Assembly (NCBI GenBank): GCA_023417735.1
Contig: JAEZEK010000182.1
Span: 1 to 14,380, forward strand
Source of the DNA: Pseudomonadota bacterium
Lineage (GTDB): Bacteria > Pseudomonadota > Alphaproteobacteria > Rhizobiales > Afifellaceae
Direction: 5' to 3'
DNA: 14,380 nt
Both the position numbers and the translations under genes were made by a program. Below are positions 1 to 7,940 of the stretch, one piece after another. Numbering within the stretch: the stretch's first letter is position 1; every line of letters starts with the position of its first letter. The notes below the pieces were generated by a model. The model was not told the origin of the DNA. It saw only the letters and a list, made by a program, of their open reading frames with translations, and ran no database searches.

Positions 1-1
1 C

Positions 2-2839
2 GGCGACGTGCTCTACCATGCGCCCGAGCGGCGCCGGCTGCAGGACGTGCTGACCTGCATCCGCGAGCACGTGACGCTGGAGAATGCCGGCCGGCGGCTC
101 GAGGCCAATGCCGAGCGGCACCTGAGGAGCGGCGCGACGATGGCGCGCCTCTTCGCCGACGTGCCCGAGGCGGTCGGGGAATCCGTCCGCCTCCTGGAGC
201 GCCTCGCCTTCTCGCTCGACGAGCTGCGCTACGAGTATCCGCTGGAATCGGCGGGCGAGAGCGCGACGCCCTTCGACGAGCTCGTCCGGCTCGCCTGGCT
301 CGGCGCCGCAGAGCGCTACCCGGCCGGCGTGCCCGCCAAGGTCAAGGCGACGATGGAGCACGAATTCGCGCTCATCGGGGAGCTCGAATACGCGCCCTAC
401 TTCCTCACCGTCTGGGATATCGTCCGCTTCGCGCGCTCGCAGGGCATCCTCTGCCAGGGCCGCGGCTCGGCCGCGAACTCCGCGGTCTGCTTCGCGCTCG
501 GCATCACCGAGGTCGACCCCGAGCGCGGCGACCTCCTGTTCGAGCGCTTCATCTCGCCGGAACGCCGCGAGCCGCCCGATATCGACGTCGATTTCGAGCA
601 CGAGCGGCGCGAGGAGGTGATGCGGTACATCTACGGGAAGTACGGCCGCGACCGCGCCGCGATCGCCGCCACCGTCATCACCTATCGCGGCCGGTCCGCC
701 GCGCGCGAGGTCGGCAAGGCCTTCGGCCTCTCCGCCGACGCCGTCGGCGCGCTCGCCGGCAATCTGTGGGGCTGGTCGGCTTCCGGCGTCGACGGCGAGG
801 ACGCCAGGCGCGCCGGGCTCGACCCGGCCGACCGCCGCATCGCCCAGGTGCTCGACCTGTCCCGCCAGATCATCGGCTTCCCGCGCCACCTCTCCCAGCA
901 TGTCGGCGGCTTCGTGATGACGCGCGGCCGGGTTGACGAGGTCGTGCCGGTGCTCAACTCGGCGATGGAGGGGCGCACCATCATCGAATGGGACAAGGAC
1001 GATCTCGACGCGCTCGGCATCCTCAAGGTGGACGTGCTCGCCCTCGGCATGCTGACCTGCATGCGCAAGGGCCTCGATCTCCTGGCGGACCATTACGGCG
1101 AGCGCCTGGGCCTCGCCGCGATCCCCCCCGAGGACCCGGCCGTCTACGACATGATCTGCCGCGCCGACACGATCGGCGTCTTCCAGATCGAGAGCCGGGC
1201 GCAGATGACCATGCTGCCGCGGCTCCGCCCGCGCACCTTCTACGACCTCGTCATCGAGGTGGCGATCGTCCGGCCCGGCCCGATCCAGGGCGACATGGTG
1301 CATCCCTATCTCCGCCGCAGGCAGGGGCAGGAGGCGGTCTCCTATCCGCGCCCCGCGCCGGAGCACGGCCCGCCGGACGAGCTGGAGAAGGTGCTCGGCA
1401 AGACGCTCGGCGTGCCGCTCTTCCAGGAGCAGGCGATGCGGATCGCCATCGAGGCCGCGAAGTTCACGCCCGCAGAGGCCGACAAGCTCCGCCGCGCCAT
1501 GGCGACCTTCCGCCGGGTCGGCACGATCCACACCTTCCAGCAGAAGATGGTGGAGGGCATGGTCGCGCGCGGCTACGACCGCGCCTTCGCCGAGCACTGC
1601 TTCCACCAGATCGAGGGCTTCGGCGAGTACGGCTTTCCGGAGAGCCATGCGGCGAGCTTCGCGCTCCTCGTCTACACCTCCGCCTGGCTGAAGTGCCATT
1701 ACCCGGACGTCTTCTGCGCCGCCCTCCTCAACGCGCAGCCGATGGGCTTCTACGCGCCCGCGCAGATCGTCCGCGACGCGCGCGAGCACGGCGTGGCGGT
1801 CCGGGAGGTCGACGTGAACCACTCGCGCTGGGACGCGACGCTGGAGGCGGCGCGTGAGGAGGCCTCGCCGTCCGGCCCTCTCGCGCCCGGCTCCGGCCGC
1901 ATCCATTCCCGCTACGCCGAACAGGCTCCCGCGATCCGCACCCGCTGCGCGGTGCGGCTGGGCTTCCGGCAGGTCAAGGGCCTCCGGGAGGCGGACGTCG
2001 AACGGATGGTCGCTGCGCGGGGTGCGGGCTACCTCAGCGTCCGCGATCTCTGGCTGCGGGCCGGCATCGGCCGGGCGGCGATCGAACGGCTGGCGGAGGC
2101 GGACGCCTTCCGCTCGATCGGCCTCGACCGGCGCGCCGCGCTCTGGCAGGTGAAGGCGCTCGATGCCGCCGCGCCCGGGCACCTCCCGCTCTTCGCAAGC
2201 GAGGCGGATGCGGCCGGGACAGAGCCCGAAATGGCGCTGCCGGCAATGCCGGCGGGCGAGCATGTCGTGAACGACTACCGCGCGATCGGCATGTCCCTGA
2301 AAGCCCATCCCGTGGGATTCCTGCGGGAGCGGCTCCAGGCCGGGGGCATCCTGCCGTCGGCGAGCCTTTCGAGCCTCCGGAGCGGGCGGCGCGTGACGGT
2401 CGCCGGCCTCGTCCTCGTCCGGCAGCGCCCGGGCTCCGCCAAGGGCGTGATCTTCGCCACGCTCGAGGACGAAACCGGCGTCGCGAACGTCATCGTCTGG
2501 CCGAAGGTGTTCGAGCGCTACCGTGCGCTCGTTCTCGGCGCCCGATTTCTAGCGGTCTCGGGCCGGCTGCAGTCCGACCAGGGGGTGATCCACGTCGTCG
2601 CCGAGCAGGTCGAGGACCTGACCCCGCTCCTCGCCCATCTCTCCGACGTTCCGATCGGGGCCGGCGGGATGGCGCGCGCCGACGAGGTGCGCCGCCCCAT
2701 TGCGGACATGGCGCACAAGGCGAAGCCGCATTCCCGGCTCGCGCGCATGCTGCGCGACGCGCCGGAGCTTCTCTCCGACGCCGAGCACCTCGCCCGCACC
2801 GCCGCCTCCGGCATGCCGAAAGGCCGCAACTTCCAGTGA
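2..2839 (+). CDS. dnaE2: Error-prone DNA polymerase DnaE2 (5' end outside the window)
   Basis: This is a C-family DNA polymerase alpha subunit of the DnaE2/ImuC type, which carries out SOS-induced mutagenic translesion synthesis with ImuA and ImuB. About 945 residues are visible and the frame is open to the window edge. The family is usually about 1,050-1,170 residues, so most of the N-terminal PHP domain is missing. The palm has the catalytic motif PDIDVDF (Asp codons at 578 and 584) and a third acidic residue in KVDVLALG (Asp codon at 1031). The [10 protein letters not shown] block, at about 460-490, is characteristic of C-family enzymes. Helix-hairpin-helix sequence follows at about 1970-2160, then the DnaE2-like block [12 protein letters not shown], and an OB-fold at about 2380-2620. 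The C-terminus PKGRNFQ matches the usual family ending. No SOS box or imuAB can be seen because the upstream region is outside the window. The stop is TGA, 2 bp from the convergent cytochrome gene. Confidence 0.96.
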   Translation, partial: GDVLYHAPERRRLQDVLTCIREHVTLENAGRRLEANAERHLRSGATMARLFADVPEAVGESVRLLERLAFSLDELRYEYPLESAGESATPFDELVRLAWLGAAERYPAGVPAKVKATMEHEFALIGELEYAPYFLTVWDIVRFARSQGILCQGRGSAANSAVCFALGITEVDPERGDLLFERFISPERREPPDIDVDFEHERREEVMRYIYGKYGRDRAAIAATVITYRGRSAAREVGKAFGLSADAVGALAGNLWGWSASGVDGEDARRAGLDPADRRIAQVLDLSRQIIGFPRHLSQHVGGFVMTRGRVDEVVPVLNSAMEGRTIIEWDKDDLDALGILKVDVLALGMLTCMRKGLDLLADHYGERLGLAAIPPEDPAVYDMICRADTIGVFQIESRAQMTMLPRLRPRTFYDLVIEVAIVRPGPIQGDMVHPYLRRRQGQEAVSYPRPAPEHGPPDELEKVLGKTLGVPLFQEQAMRIAIEAAKFTPAEADKLRRAMATFRRVGTIHTFQQKMVEGMVARGYDRAFAEHCFHQIEGFGEYGFPESHAASFALLVYTSAWLKCHYPDVFCAALLNAQPMGFYAPAQIVRDAREHGVAVREVDVNHSRWDATLEAAREEASPSGPLAPGSGRIHSRYAEQAPAIRTRCAVRLGFRQVKGLREADVERMVAARGAGYLSVRDLWLRAGIGRAAIERLAEADAFRSIGLDRRAALWQVKALDAAAPGHLPLFASEADAAGTEPEMALPAMPAGEHVVNDYRAIGMSLKAHPVGFLRERLQAGGILPSASLSSLRSGRRVTVAGLVLVRQRPGSAKGVIFATLEDETGVANVIVWPKVFERYRALVLGARFLAVSGRLQSDQGVIHVVAEQVEDLTPLLAHLSDVPIGAGGMARADEVRRPIADMAHKAKPHSRLARMLRDAPELLSDAEHLARTAASGMPKGRNFQ

Positions 2840-2841
2840 GG

Positions 2842-3156
2842 TCAGTCGAGGCTGCCGATATAGGCGGCGAGATCCCGGATCTCCTGCCGCGTCAGGCTCA
2901 TGTCCGGCATCATCGGATGCGGATCGGCCAGGAAGCCCTCGAGCCAGCCGAGTTCCCCCTTCGAGCGCTCCGCGATCGCGCCGAAGCTCGGAACGTCGGC
3001 CATCGCGGTCGCCTGCTCGGGGCCGACGACGTGACAGCTCGCACACCAGCGCTCGGCGATCGCCTTGCCGCTGGCGGCGTCGCCCGCCGCCTGCGCGGCG
3101 CCGGTCGCGGACAGGAGAAGAGCGATGGCGGCAACCTCTACGGACTTGCGAAACAT
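2842..3156 (-). CDS. Small periplasmic c-type cytochrome
   Basis: A 104-residue monohaem class I cytochrome c. Residues 1-23 form a signal peptide: basic start MFRK, a hydrophobic core, and a likely cleavage after AQA. The haem-binding motif CASCH is at 38-42. The axial Met is probably M83 in HPMMPDMSL, followed by the usual C-terminal helix ending LAAYIGSLD. It should be a soluble electron carrier matured by the Ccm system in the periplasm. The physiological partner cannot be read from the context: it is monocistronic, divergent from the glycan operon, and convergent with dnaE2 at a 2 bp gap. AGGAG and AAGGGG purine runs lie upstream of the ATG. A weak sigma70-like pair (TTGAAG at 3244-3239, TCGGAT at 3221-3216, 17 bp apart on the minus strand) is a possible promoter, but I would not rely on it. 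Confidence 0.9.
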   Translation of the reverse strand: MFRKSVEVAAIALLLSATGAAQAAGDAASGKAIAERWCASCHVVGPEQATAMADVPSFGAIAERSKGELGWLEGFLADPHPMMPDMSLTRQEIRDLAAYIGSLD

Positions 3157-3244
3157 GCGGTTTCCCCTTCTCCTGAGCGACCATAGACCGTCCGGGGCCG
3201 GTCATGGAAGACGTGATCCGAGAGCCCCTGTCCCGGCGCTTCAA

Positions 3245-3269
3245 GGAACCAATTCGCCGGGGAAATGTT
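3245..3269 (+). promoter_or_regulatory. Possible second, weaker EcfG-like promoter
   Basis: GGAAC at 3245-3249 is followed after exactly 16 bp by TGTT at 3266-3269, one base away from the CGTT consensus. The spacing equals that of the stronger element about 53 bp downstream, so this could be a tandem upstream promoter for the same operon. The -10 mismatch makes it a weaker call. Confidence 0.35.
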
Positions 3270-3297
3270 CGGGAACTTGGAAAATGCTACATCAGCG

Positions 3298-3322
3298 GGA
3301 ACTTACGTTGCACCGCAGCGTT
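3298..3322 (+). promoter_or_regulatory. Candidate EcfG-type (general stress response) promoter
   Basis: The sequence shows GGAAC at 3298-3302, a 16 bp spacer, and CGTT at 3319-3322. This matches the established EcfG/PhyR-dependent promoter consensus of Alphaproteobacteria (GGAAC, 16-17 bp, CGTT). A start point about 7-8 bp downstream of CGTT would fall near 3330. The G-rich run at 3336-3340 could then serve as a ribosome binding site for GTG 3346, giving a very short leader. That EcfG actually uses it is inference. Confidence 0.65.
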
Positions 3323-3345
3323 TCGGAACGTCAGTGGGGGTGTAC

Positions 3346-4458
3346 GTGAAGAAGACGGTACTGGTCACCGGCGGCGCCGGGTTCATCGGCGCGCATCTTG
3401 CCCAGGAACTGCTCGAGACCGGCTATGCGGTCCGCATTCTCGACAACCTCACGCCGCAGGTCCATCCCGACGGCCGCCCGCCCGGCTATCTCTCCGCCGA
3501 TGCCGAGCTCATCGTCGGCGACGTCCGCGACCGCGACTGCGTGACCCGCGCCCTGAAGGGGGTCGATACGGTCTGCCACCTCGCCGCCGCCGTCGGCGTC
3601 GGGCAGAGCATGTACGAAATCGAACGCTACACCGCCATCAATGACATCGGCACCGCGGTGCTCCTGGAAGCCCTGGCGGAAAGCGAAGTCGGCAGGGTGA
3701 TGGTGGCCTCGTCCATGAGCATCTACGGCGAGGGCCTCGCGCGCGCCGGCGACCGCCTGGTGGAGCCCGACGAGCGGCCGCTCGAGCAGCTCAAGGCGGG
3801 GCAATGGGAGCTGCGGACGGCGGCTGGGGAGACGCTCGAGCCCGTTCCGACGCCGGAAACCAAGCATCCCTCGCTCAGCTCGATCTACGCCCTCAACAAG
3901 TTCGACCAGGAGCGGATGACGCTCATCTTCGGCCGGGCCTACGACCGCGAGGCGGTCGCACTCCGCTTCTTCAACGTCTACGGGCCGAACCAGGCGCTTT
4001 CGAACCCCTATACGGGCGTGCTCGCCATCTTCGGCTCCCGCTTCCTGAACGACCGGCCCCCGATGATCTTCGAGGACGGCGGCCAGAAGCGGGACTTCGT
4101 CCATGTCCGCGACGTCGCGCGCGCCTGCCGGCTGGCGATCGAATCGCCGAAAGCGGCCGGCAAGGCGATCAATGTCGGGTCGGGCCAGAGCCGCACGGTG
4201 CTCGACGTGGCGCAGGAGCTCGCGCTCGCCACCGGCAAGACGCATCTCAGCCCGCACGTGGTCGGCAAGTACCGGGCCGGCGACATCCGCCATTGCTTCG
4301 CCGACATATCGCTCGCGCGGGACCTGCTCGGCTACGAGCCGCGCATCGCATTCGAACAGGGCATAGCCGAGCTCGCCGAATGGCTGGCCGGCCAGGTGGC
4401 GGTCGACCGCATCGACCAGGCAACGGAGGAGCTCTCCCGCCGCGGGCTCGTGGCGTAG
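3346..4458 (+). CDS. NAD-dependent epimerase/dehydratase, dTDP-L-rhamnose 4-epimerase-like
   Basis: An extended SDR enzyme, 370 residues from GTG 3346. The Rossmann motif TGGAGFIG is at residues 8-15. The AAAVGVGQSMYEI segment and SSMSIYGEG (active-site Ser near residue 123) resemble proteins annotated as dTDP-L-rhamnose 4-epimerase. The catalytic pair is Y181-x3-K185 in IYALNK, and RFFNVYGPNQ follows. The exact nucleotide sugar cannot be deduced. The open frame extends to ATG 3265, but the extra 27 residues are unlike the family and overlap the candidate promoter. GTG 3334 and 3340 are close alternatives; 3346 is chosen because GGGGG lies 5 nt upstream and it gives the classic MKKTVLVTGG start. 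It is first in the six-gene glycan operon. The TAG stop is followed two codons later by a TGA. Confidence 0.88.
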   Translation: MKKTVLVTGGAGFIGAHLAQELLETGYAVRILDNLTPQVHPDGRPPGYLSADAELIVGDVRDRDCVTRALKGVDTVCHLAAAVGVGQSMYEIERYTAINDIGTAVLLEALAESEVGRVMVASSMSIYGEGLARAGDRLVEPDERPLEQLKAGQWELRTAAGETLEPVPTPETKHPSLSSIYALNKFDQERMTLIFGRAYDREAVALRFFNVYGPNQALSNPYTGVLAIFGSRFLNDRPPMIFEDGGQKRDFVHVRDVARACRLAIESPKAAGKAINVGSGQSRTVLDVAQELALATGKTHLSPHVVGKYRAGDIRHCFADISLARDLLGYEPRIAFEQGIAELAEWLAGQVAVDRIDQATEELSRRGLVA

Positions 4459-4460
4459 GC

Positions 4461-5672
4461 ATGAAGACCAACGGATCGACCGAGGAAGCGATGCAAAGTC
4501 CCGAACAACCGGGCTCGGCTCCGGCGCGCAATGGCAGGACGAACAGCAACGGGCACGCGGACGATCTCGCTCGCCTCGGGAAGCCCGCAATCAGGGTCGG
4601 GCCGTCTCCGATCCTGGTGACGGGCGGAGCCGGGTTCCTCGGCAGCAACCTCGTCGACCGTCTGGCCGGGCGCGGCGAACAGGTCGTCGTCTTCGACAAT
4701 CTGTCCCGGGGCCGCGTCGCCGAGAACCTCGACTGGCTGCGGCAGCGCCACCCGAAGAACGTTGCCGCGATCCGGGCCGACGTGCGCGATGCCGATGCCG
4801 TCGAAAACGCCGTGGCCGGCGCCAAGGCGGTGGTCCACCTCGCCGCCCAGGTCGCCGTCACGACCAGCGTGGCCGATCCGGTCGGCGATTTCGAAGCCAA
4901 TGCGAGGGGCACGCTCAACGTGCTGGAGGCGGTGCGCCGGCGCGCCCCTGAGGCTCCGGTCCTCTTCGCCTCCACGAACAAGGTCTACGGCAAGCTCATA
5001 GACCTCGACGCTATGGTGCGGCGGGGCGACCGCTACGTGCCGGCCGATCCGTCCTTTCCCGCGGGGCTCGACGAGGCCACGCCGCTCTCCTTCCACAGTC
5101 CGTACGGCTGTTCCAAGGGCGTCGCCGACCAGTACGTTCTCGACTATGCGCGCGTCTTCGGCCTGAAGACCGTGGTGTTCCGGATGAGCTGCCTGTACGG
5201 CCCGCGCCAGTTCGGGACCGAGGACCAGGGCTGGGTCGCGCATTTCCTCATTTCCGCGTTGGGCGGCCGCCCGATCACCATATTCGGCGATGGCTACCAG
5301 GTCCGCGATGTCCTCTATGTCGACGATGCGGTGAACGCCTACCTCGCCGCGCTCTCCGACATCGATGCGGTGGCCGGACAGGTCTTCAACCTCGGCGGCG
5401 GCCCCGGCAACACGGTGAGCCTGCGCGAGCTCCTTGCGCTCATCGCCGCGGAAACCGGGATCGAGCCCGACGTGGGCTTCGATGCGTGGCGTCCCGGCGA
5501 CCAGCCCTGGTACGTCTCCGACACCTCCGCCCTGACGAAGGCCTGCGGCTGGCGCGCGGAAGTCGACGTGCGGGAGGGGCTCGGGAGGCTCGCGAGCTGG
5601 CTCGCCGTCGCCTTCCCCGGAAGGGCCGCCGAGCCGCGCCCCCGCGAGGTGGCGCGGGAGCTCTCCGCGTGA
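4461..5672 (+). CDS. NAD-dependent epimerase, CDP-paratose 2-epimerase-like
   Basis: A second extended SDR, 403 residues from ATG 4461. A poorly conserved polar N-terminal tail of about 48 residues precedes the Rossmann motif TGGAGFLG at 54-61. The blocks ASTNKVYG (about 170-177), YGCSK (catalytic Y215 and K219), YGPRQFGTEDQGW and NLGGGPGNTVSL are typical of the CDP-paratose/CDP-tyvelose 2-epimerase branch, so a 2-epimerisation on a nucleotide sugar is the best guess; the substrate is unproven. It begins 2 nt after the stop of the preceding epimerase. A strong Shine-Dalgarno sequence, GAGGAAG at 4482-4488, points to ATG 4491 as an alternative start that would remove ten residues of the tail. 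It is distinct from its neighbour and not a recent duplicate. Confidence 0.88.
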   Translation: MKTNGSTEEAMQSPEQPGSAPARNGRTNSNGHADDLARLGKPAIRVGPSPILVTGGAGFLGSNLVDRLAGRGEQVVVFDNLSRGRVAENLDWLRQRHPKNVAAIRADVRDADAVENAVAGAKAVVHLAAQVAVTTSVADPVGDFEANARGTLNVLEAVRRRAPEAPVLFASTNKVYGKLIDLDAMVRRGDRYVPADPSFPAGLDEATPLSFHSPYGCSKGVADQYVLDYARVFGLKTVVFRMSCLYGPRQFGTEDQGWVAHFLISALGGRPITIFGDGYQVRDVLYVDDAVNAYLAALSDIDAVAGQVFNLGGGPGNTVSLRELLALIAAETGIEPDVGFDAWRPGDQPWYVSDTSALTKACGWRAEVDVREGLGRLASWLAVAFPGRAAEPRPREVARELSA

Positions 5673-5700
5673 GCCCGCTTCCGATGCCGGGCGTGTCCCC

Positions 5701-6828
5701 GTGAGGGCGCGCCCGAAGCGCGTGCTCATGACCGCCGATTGCGTCGGCGGCGTGTGGACCTATGCGCTCGAGCTCACGCGCCAGCTCGCCGTGCGGAACG
5801 TCGAGGTGACGCTCGTGGTGATGGGCGGCAAGCCGTCGCTCGACCAGGCCCACGAGGCGTCCCTCATCCCGAACCTTTCGCTGATCGGTACGGATCTCCG
5901 CCTCGAATGGATGGACGATTGCGACGAGCACCTGAAGCTCGCACGCGAACTCCTCCTGGACATCGAATCGGAACAGCACCCGGACGTCGTCCACGTCAAC
6001 GGCTTCGCCCAGGCCGCCCTGCCGTTCTCCGCCCCGGTGGTGTGCGTCGCGCATTCCTGCGTCTCGTCCTGGTGGCGGGCCTGCCGCGGCGGCGACCTCC
6101 CGCCGGCGGGGCGGGCATACGAGCGCCGGGTTTCGGAGGGCATCGCGGCGGCCGACCTCCTCGTGGCGCCGACCGCGCGCTTCCTCGCCGAAGTCGAGGC
6201 GCGGCATGGCGCGCCGCGGCGCAGCCGCGTCATCTGGAACGGGCGCGATCCGGCCCTCTACCGGTCCGCGGAGAAGCGCTCGATCGCGCTGGCCGCCGGG
6301 CGCCTCTGGGACGACGCGAAGAACATCGCGCTGCTGCGCGATGCCGCGCGCGACCTGCCCTATCCCGTGGCTGTGGCCGGCGCCGCGGCGGGCCCCGACG
6401 GCGGCGCCATCGAATGCGCGCCGCTGATCGATCTCGGGCGGCTTGCGCCCGGCGAGCTCGCCGCACGCATGTCGGAGGCGGCGATCTTCGTCTCGCCCGC
6501 GCGCTACGAGCCGTTCGGCCTCGCCGTGCTCGAAGCCGCCTTGTCCGGCTGCGCGCTCGTCCTTTCCGGGATCCCCACCTTCCGCGAGCTCTGGGACGGA
6601 GCCGCGCGTTTCGTCCCGACCGATGATCCGGCGCGCCTGCGTGAGGAGCTGGAGGCGCTCTTCGAACAGCCCGCCGCGGCCGCCGCGCTGGGGCGCGCCG
6701 CTCGCATGCGCGCCGAGCGCTACACGGCCGAGCGCATGGGACGGGCCTATCACGCGGCCTATTGTGAGCTCATCGAGGCGCGGACCGGTCCCTCGGTGCA
6801 GACCGTTCCCCTGCAGGCGATCGCATGA
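5701..6828 (+). CDS. GT4-family glycosyltransferase
   Basis: A 375-residue GT-B fold retaining glycosyltransferase. The N-terminal acceptor-side motif GGVWTYALEL is at residues 16-25. The donor-binding motif GRLWDDAKN is at 200-208, with R201 and K207 as the expected phosphate contacts. The E-x7-E motif runs from E270 to E278 in YEPFGLAVLEAALSG. No signal peptide or membrane segment is seen, so it should act at the cytoplasmic face. Donor and acceptor are unknown. The GTG start at 5701 gives a normal family N-terminus; ATG 5728 (residue 10) is too late for the first beta strand. It lies 28 nt after the preceding epimerase, and its TGA overlaps the next start (ATGA), which suggests translational coupling. 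Confidence 0.88.
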   Translation: MRARPKRVLMTADCVGGVWTYALELTRQLAVRNVEVTLVVMGGKPSLDQAHEASLIPNLSLIGTDLRLEWMDDCDEHLKLARELLLDIESEQHPDVVHVNGFAQAALPFSAPVVCVAHSCVSSWWRACRGGDLPPAGRAYERRVSEGIAAADLLVAPTARFLAEVEARHGAPRRSRVIWNGRDPALYRSAEKRSIALAAGRLWDDAKNIALLRDAARDLPYPVAVAGAAAGPDGGAIECAPLIDLGRLAPGELAARMSEAAIFVSPARYEPFGLAVLEAALSGCALVLSGIPTFRELWDGAARFVPTDDPARLREELEALFEQPAAAAALGRAARMRAERYTAERMGRAYHAAYCELIEARTGPSVQTVPLQAIA

Positions 6829-7940
6829 AGGTCGTCTTCTTCGTCAACGCGCTCGCCTCGTGCTGGAACAACGGCAATGCCCATTTCCTGCGCGGGGTCG
6901 TGACGGCACTGCAGGGGCTGGGGCATCGGGTGACCGTCCATGAGCCCGCCGACGGCTGGAGCCGCGCGAACCTCTTCGCCGATCACGGCCCCGACGCGCT
7001 CGGCGGCTTCGAGACGGCGTTCCCGCGCCTTCGCCCGGTGCTCTACGACCCGTCCGAGGCGGACCTGGCGGCGCTCGTGGACGGCGCCGACCTCGTGATC
7101 GTCCACGAATGGAACGATCCCGCTCTGGTGAACGGCCTCGGCCGCCTGCGCGCCCGCGGGGCGGGCTTCGTGCTGCTCTTCCACGACACGCATCACCGCG
7201 CCGTCACCAAGCCCGAGGAGATGAGCCGGTTCGATCTCTCCGGTTATGACGGCGTGCTCGCCTTCGGCGAGGCGATCGGCGAGATCTACAGGCAGCGCGG
7301 CTGGGCGGACCGCGTCTGGACCTGGCACGAGGCCGCCGATACGCGGCTCTTCAGGCCGCTGCCGGCCGAGTCCCGCGAGGGCGACGTCGTCTGGGTCGGC
7401 AATTGGGGCGACGAGGAGCGCAGCGAAGAGATCCGGACCTACCTGCTCGATCCGGTCGAGGCGCTCGGGCTTGAGGCGAACGTCTACGGCGTGCGCTACC
7501 CGAAAACGGCAAGAGCGGAGCTCGCGGCGCGCGGCATCGCCTATCGCGGCTGGCTCGCCAACCATGCCGTGCCCGAAATCTTCGCCCGCCACCGCCTGAC
7601 CGTCCACGTGCCGCGCCGGCCCTATGCCGAGGCGCTTCCCGGCATTCCCACCATCCGCGTCTTCGAGGCGCTCGCCTGCGGTATCCCGCTCGTCAGCGCG
7701 CCCTGGCGCGACAGCGAGGGGCTCTTCCCCGAGGGTGCCTTCCTGATGGCGCGGGACGGCGCGGAGATGGCGGCGCACATGCGCGCGGTGCTCGAGGACC
7801 GCGACCTGGCGGAGAACCTCCGCCGGACCGGCCTCGCCGCTGTCCTGGGGCGCCATACCTGCGACCACCGCGCGCGCGACCTCCTCGCCATCCACGGCCT
7901 CCTCACATCCCAGACAACGACAATGCGGGAATCCGCCTGA
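6825..7940 (+). CDS. CgeB-like glycosyltransferase, first of three
   Basis: A 371-residue GT-B type protein of the CgeB/YkvP group (Glyco_trans_1_2-like C-terminal domain). The N-terminus has WNNGNAHFLRG, a signature repeated with variations in the next two genes. The C-terminal nucleotide-sugar site is PGIPTIRVFEALACGIPLVS, starting at about residue 272, with E281 in the place of the second Glu of E-x7-E. The central HDTHHRAVTKPEEM segment (about 120-135) is its own and is not shared with the other two. In Bacillus, CgeB acts in spore-surface maturation; in proteobacteria these are generic sugar transferases, so no spore role is implied. It starts inside the previous stop (ATGA). Donor and acceptor are unknown. 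Confidence 0.85.
   Translation: MKVVFFVNALASCWNNGNAHFLRGVVTALQGLGHRVTVHEPADGWSRANLFADHGPDALGGFETAFPRLRPVLYDPSEADLAALVDGADLVIVHEWNDPALVNGLGRLRARGAGFVLLFHDTHHRAVTKPEEMSRFDLSGYDGVLAFGEAIGEIYRQRGWADRVWTWHEAADTRLFRPLPAESREGDVVWVGNWGDEERSEEIRTYLLDPVEALGLEANVYGVRYPKTARAELAARGIAYRGWLANHAVPEIFARHRLTVHVPRRPYAEALPGIPTIRVFEALACGIPLVSAPWRDSEGLFPEGAFLMARDGAEMAAHMRAVLEDRDLAENLRRTGLAAVLGRHTCDHRARDLLAIHGLLTSQTTTMRESA

Larger units (their letters stand above)
3245..3329 (+). repeat. Four GGAAC boxes at 26-27 bp period
   Basis: GGAAC occurs at 3245, 3272, 3298 and 3325, with start-to-start steps of 27, 26 and 27 bp. The middle two are embedded in a longer identical 9-mer, CGGGAACTT, at 3270-3278 and 3296-3304. 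Boxes one and three have a -10-like element at 16 bp; boxes two and four do not. The array may reflect promoter duplication or an iterated protein-binding site. Confidence 0.6.
3157..3345. other. Divergent intergenic control region
   Basis: This is the only sizeable non-coding stretch in the window (189 bp), placed between the divergently transcribed cytochrome gene and the glycan operon. Its right half is visibly less GC-rich than the genes around it. That half holds four GGAAC boxes, and two of them are followed at 16 bp by CGTT or TGTT, as described in separate entries. An open frame from the ATG at 3265 crosses part of this region. It has no usable Shine-Dalgarno sequence and no family-like residues before about 3346, so I treat it as untranslated. 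Confidence 0.75.

Noticed and set aside
988..1857. Plus-strand frame of 289 codons inside dnaE2
   Set aside because: An out-of-frame translation dominated by Arg, Gly and Pro; the DnaE2 frame is unambiguous here.
3325..3350. The fourth GGAAC (3325) as a promoter -35
   Set aside because: At 16-17 bp downstream there is GTGA/TGAA and no CGTT-like element, and any transcript would start inside the gene.
3331..4590. Minus-strand open frame of 419 codons opposite the first epimerase
   Set aside because: Antisense shadow of a GC-rich gene. Its translation is low-complexity Arg/Ala/Glu/Val with no family motif, while the plus strand has a complete SDR enzyme.
5440..6753. Minus-strand open frame of 437 codons opposite the second epimerase and GT4
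   Set aside because: It spans a junction of two convincing plus-strand genes and has an Arg/Gly/Ala-rich shadow composition.
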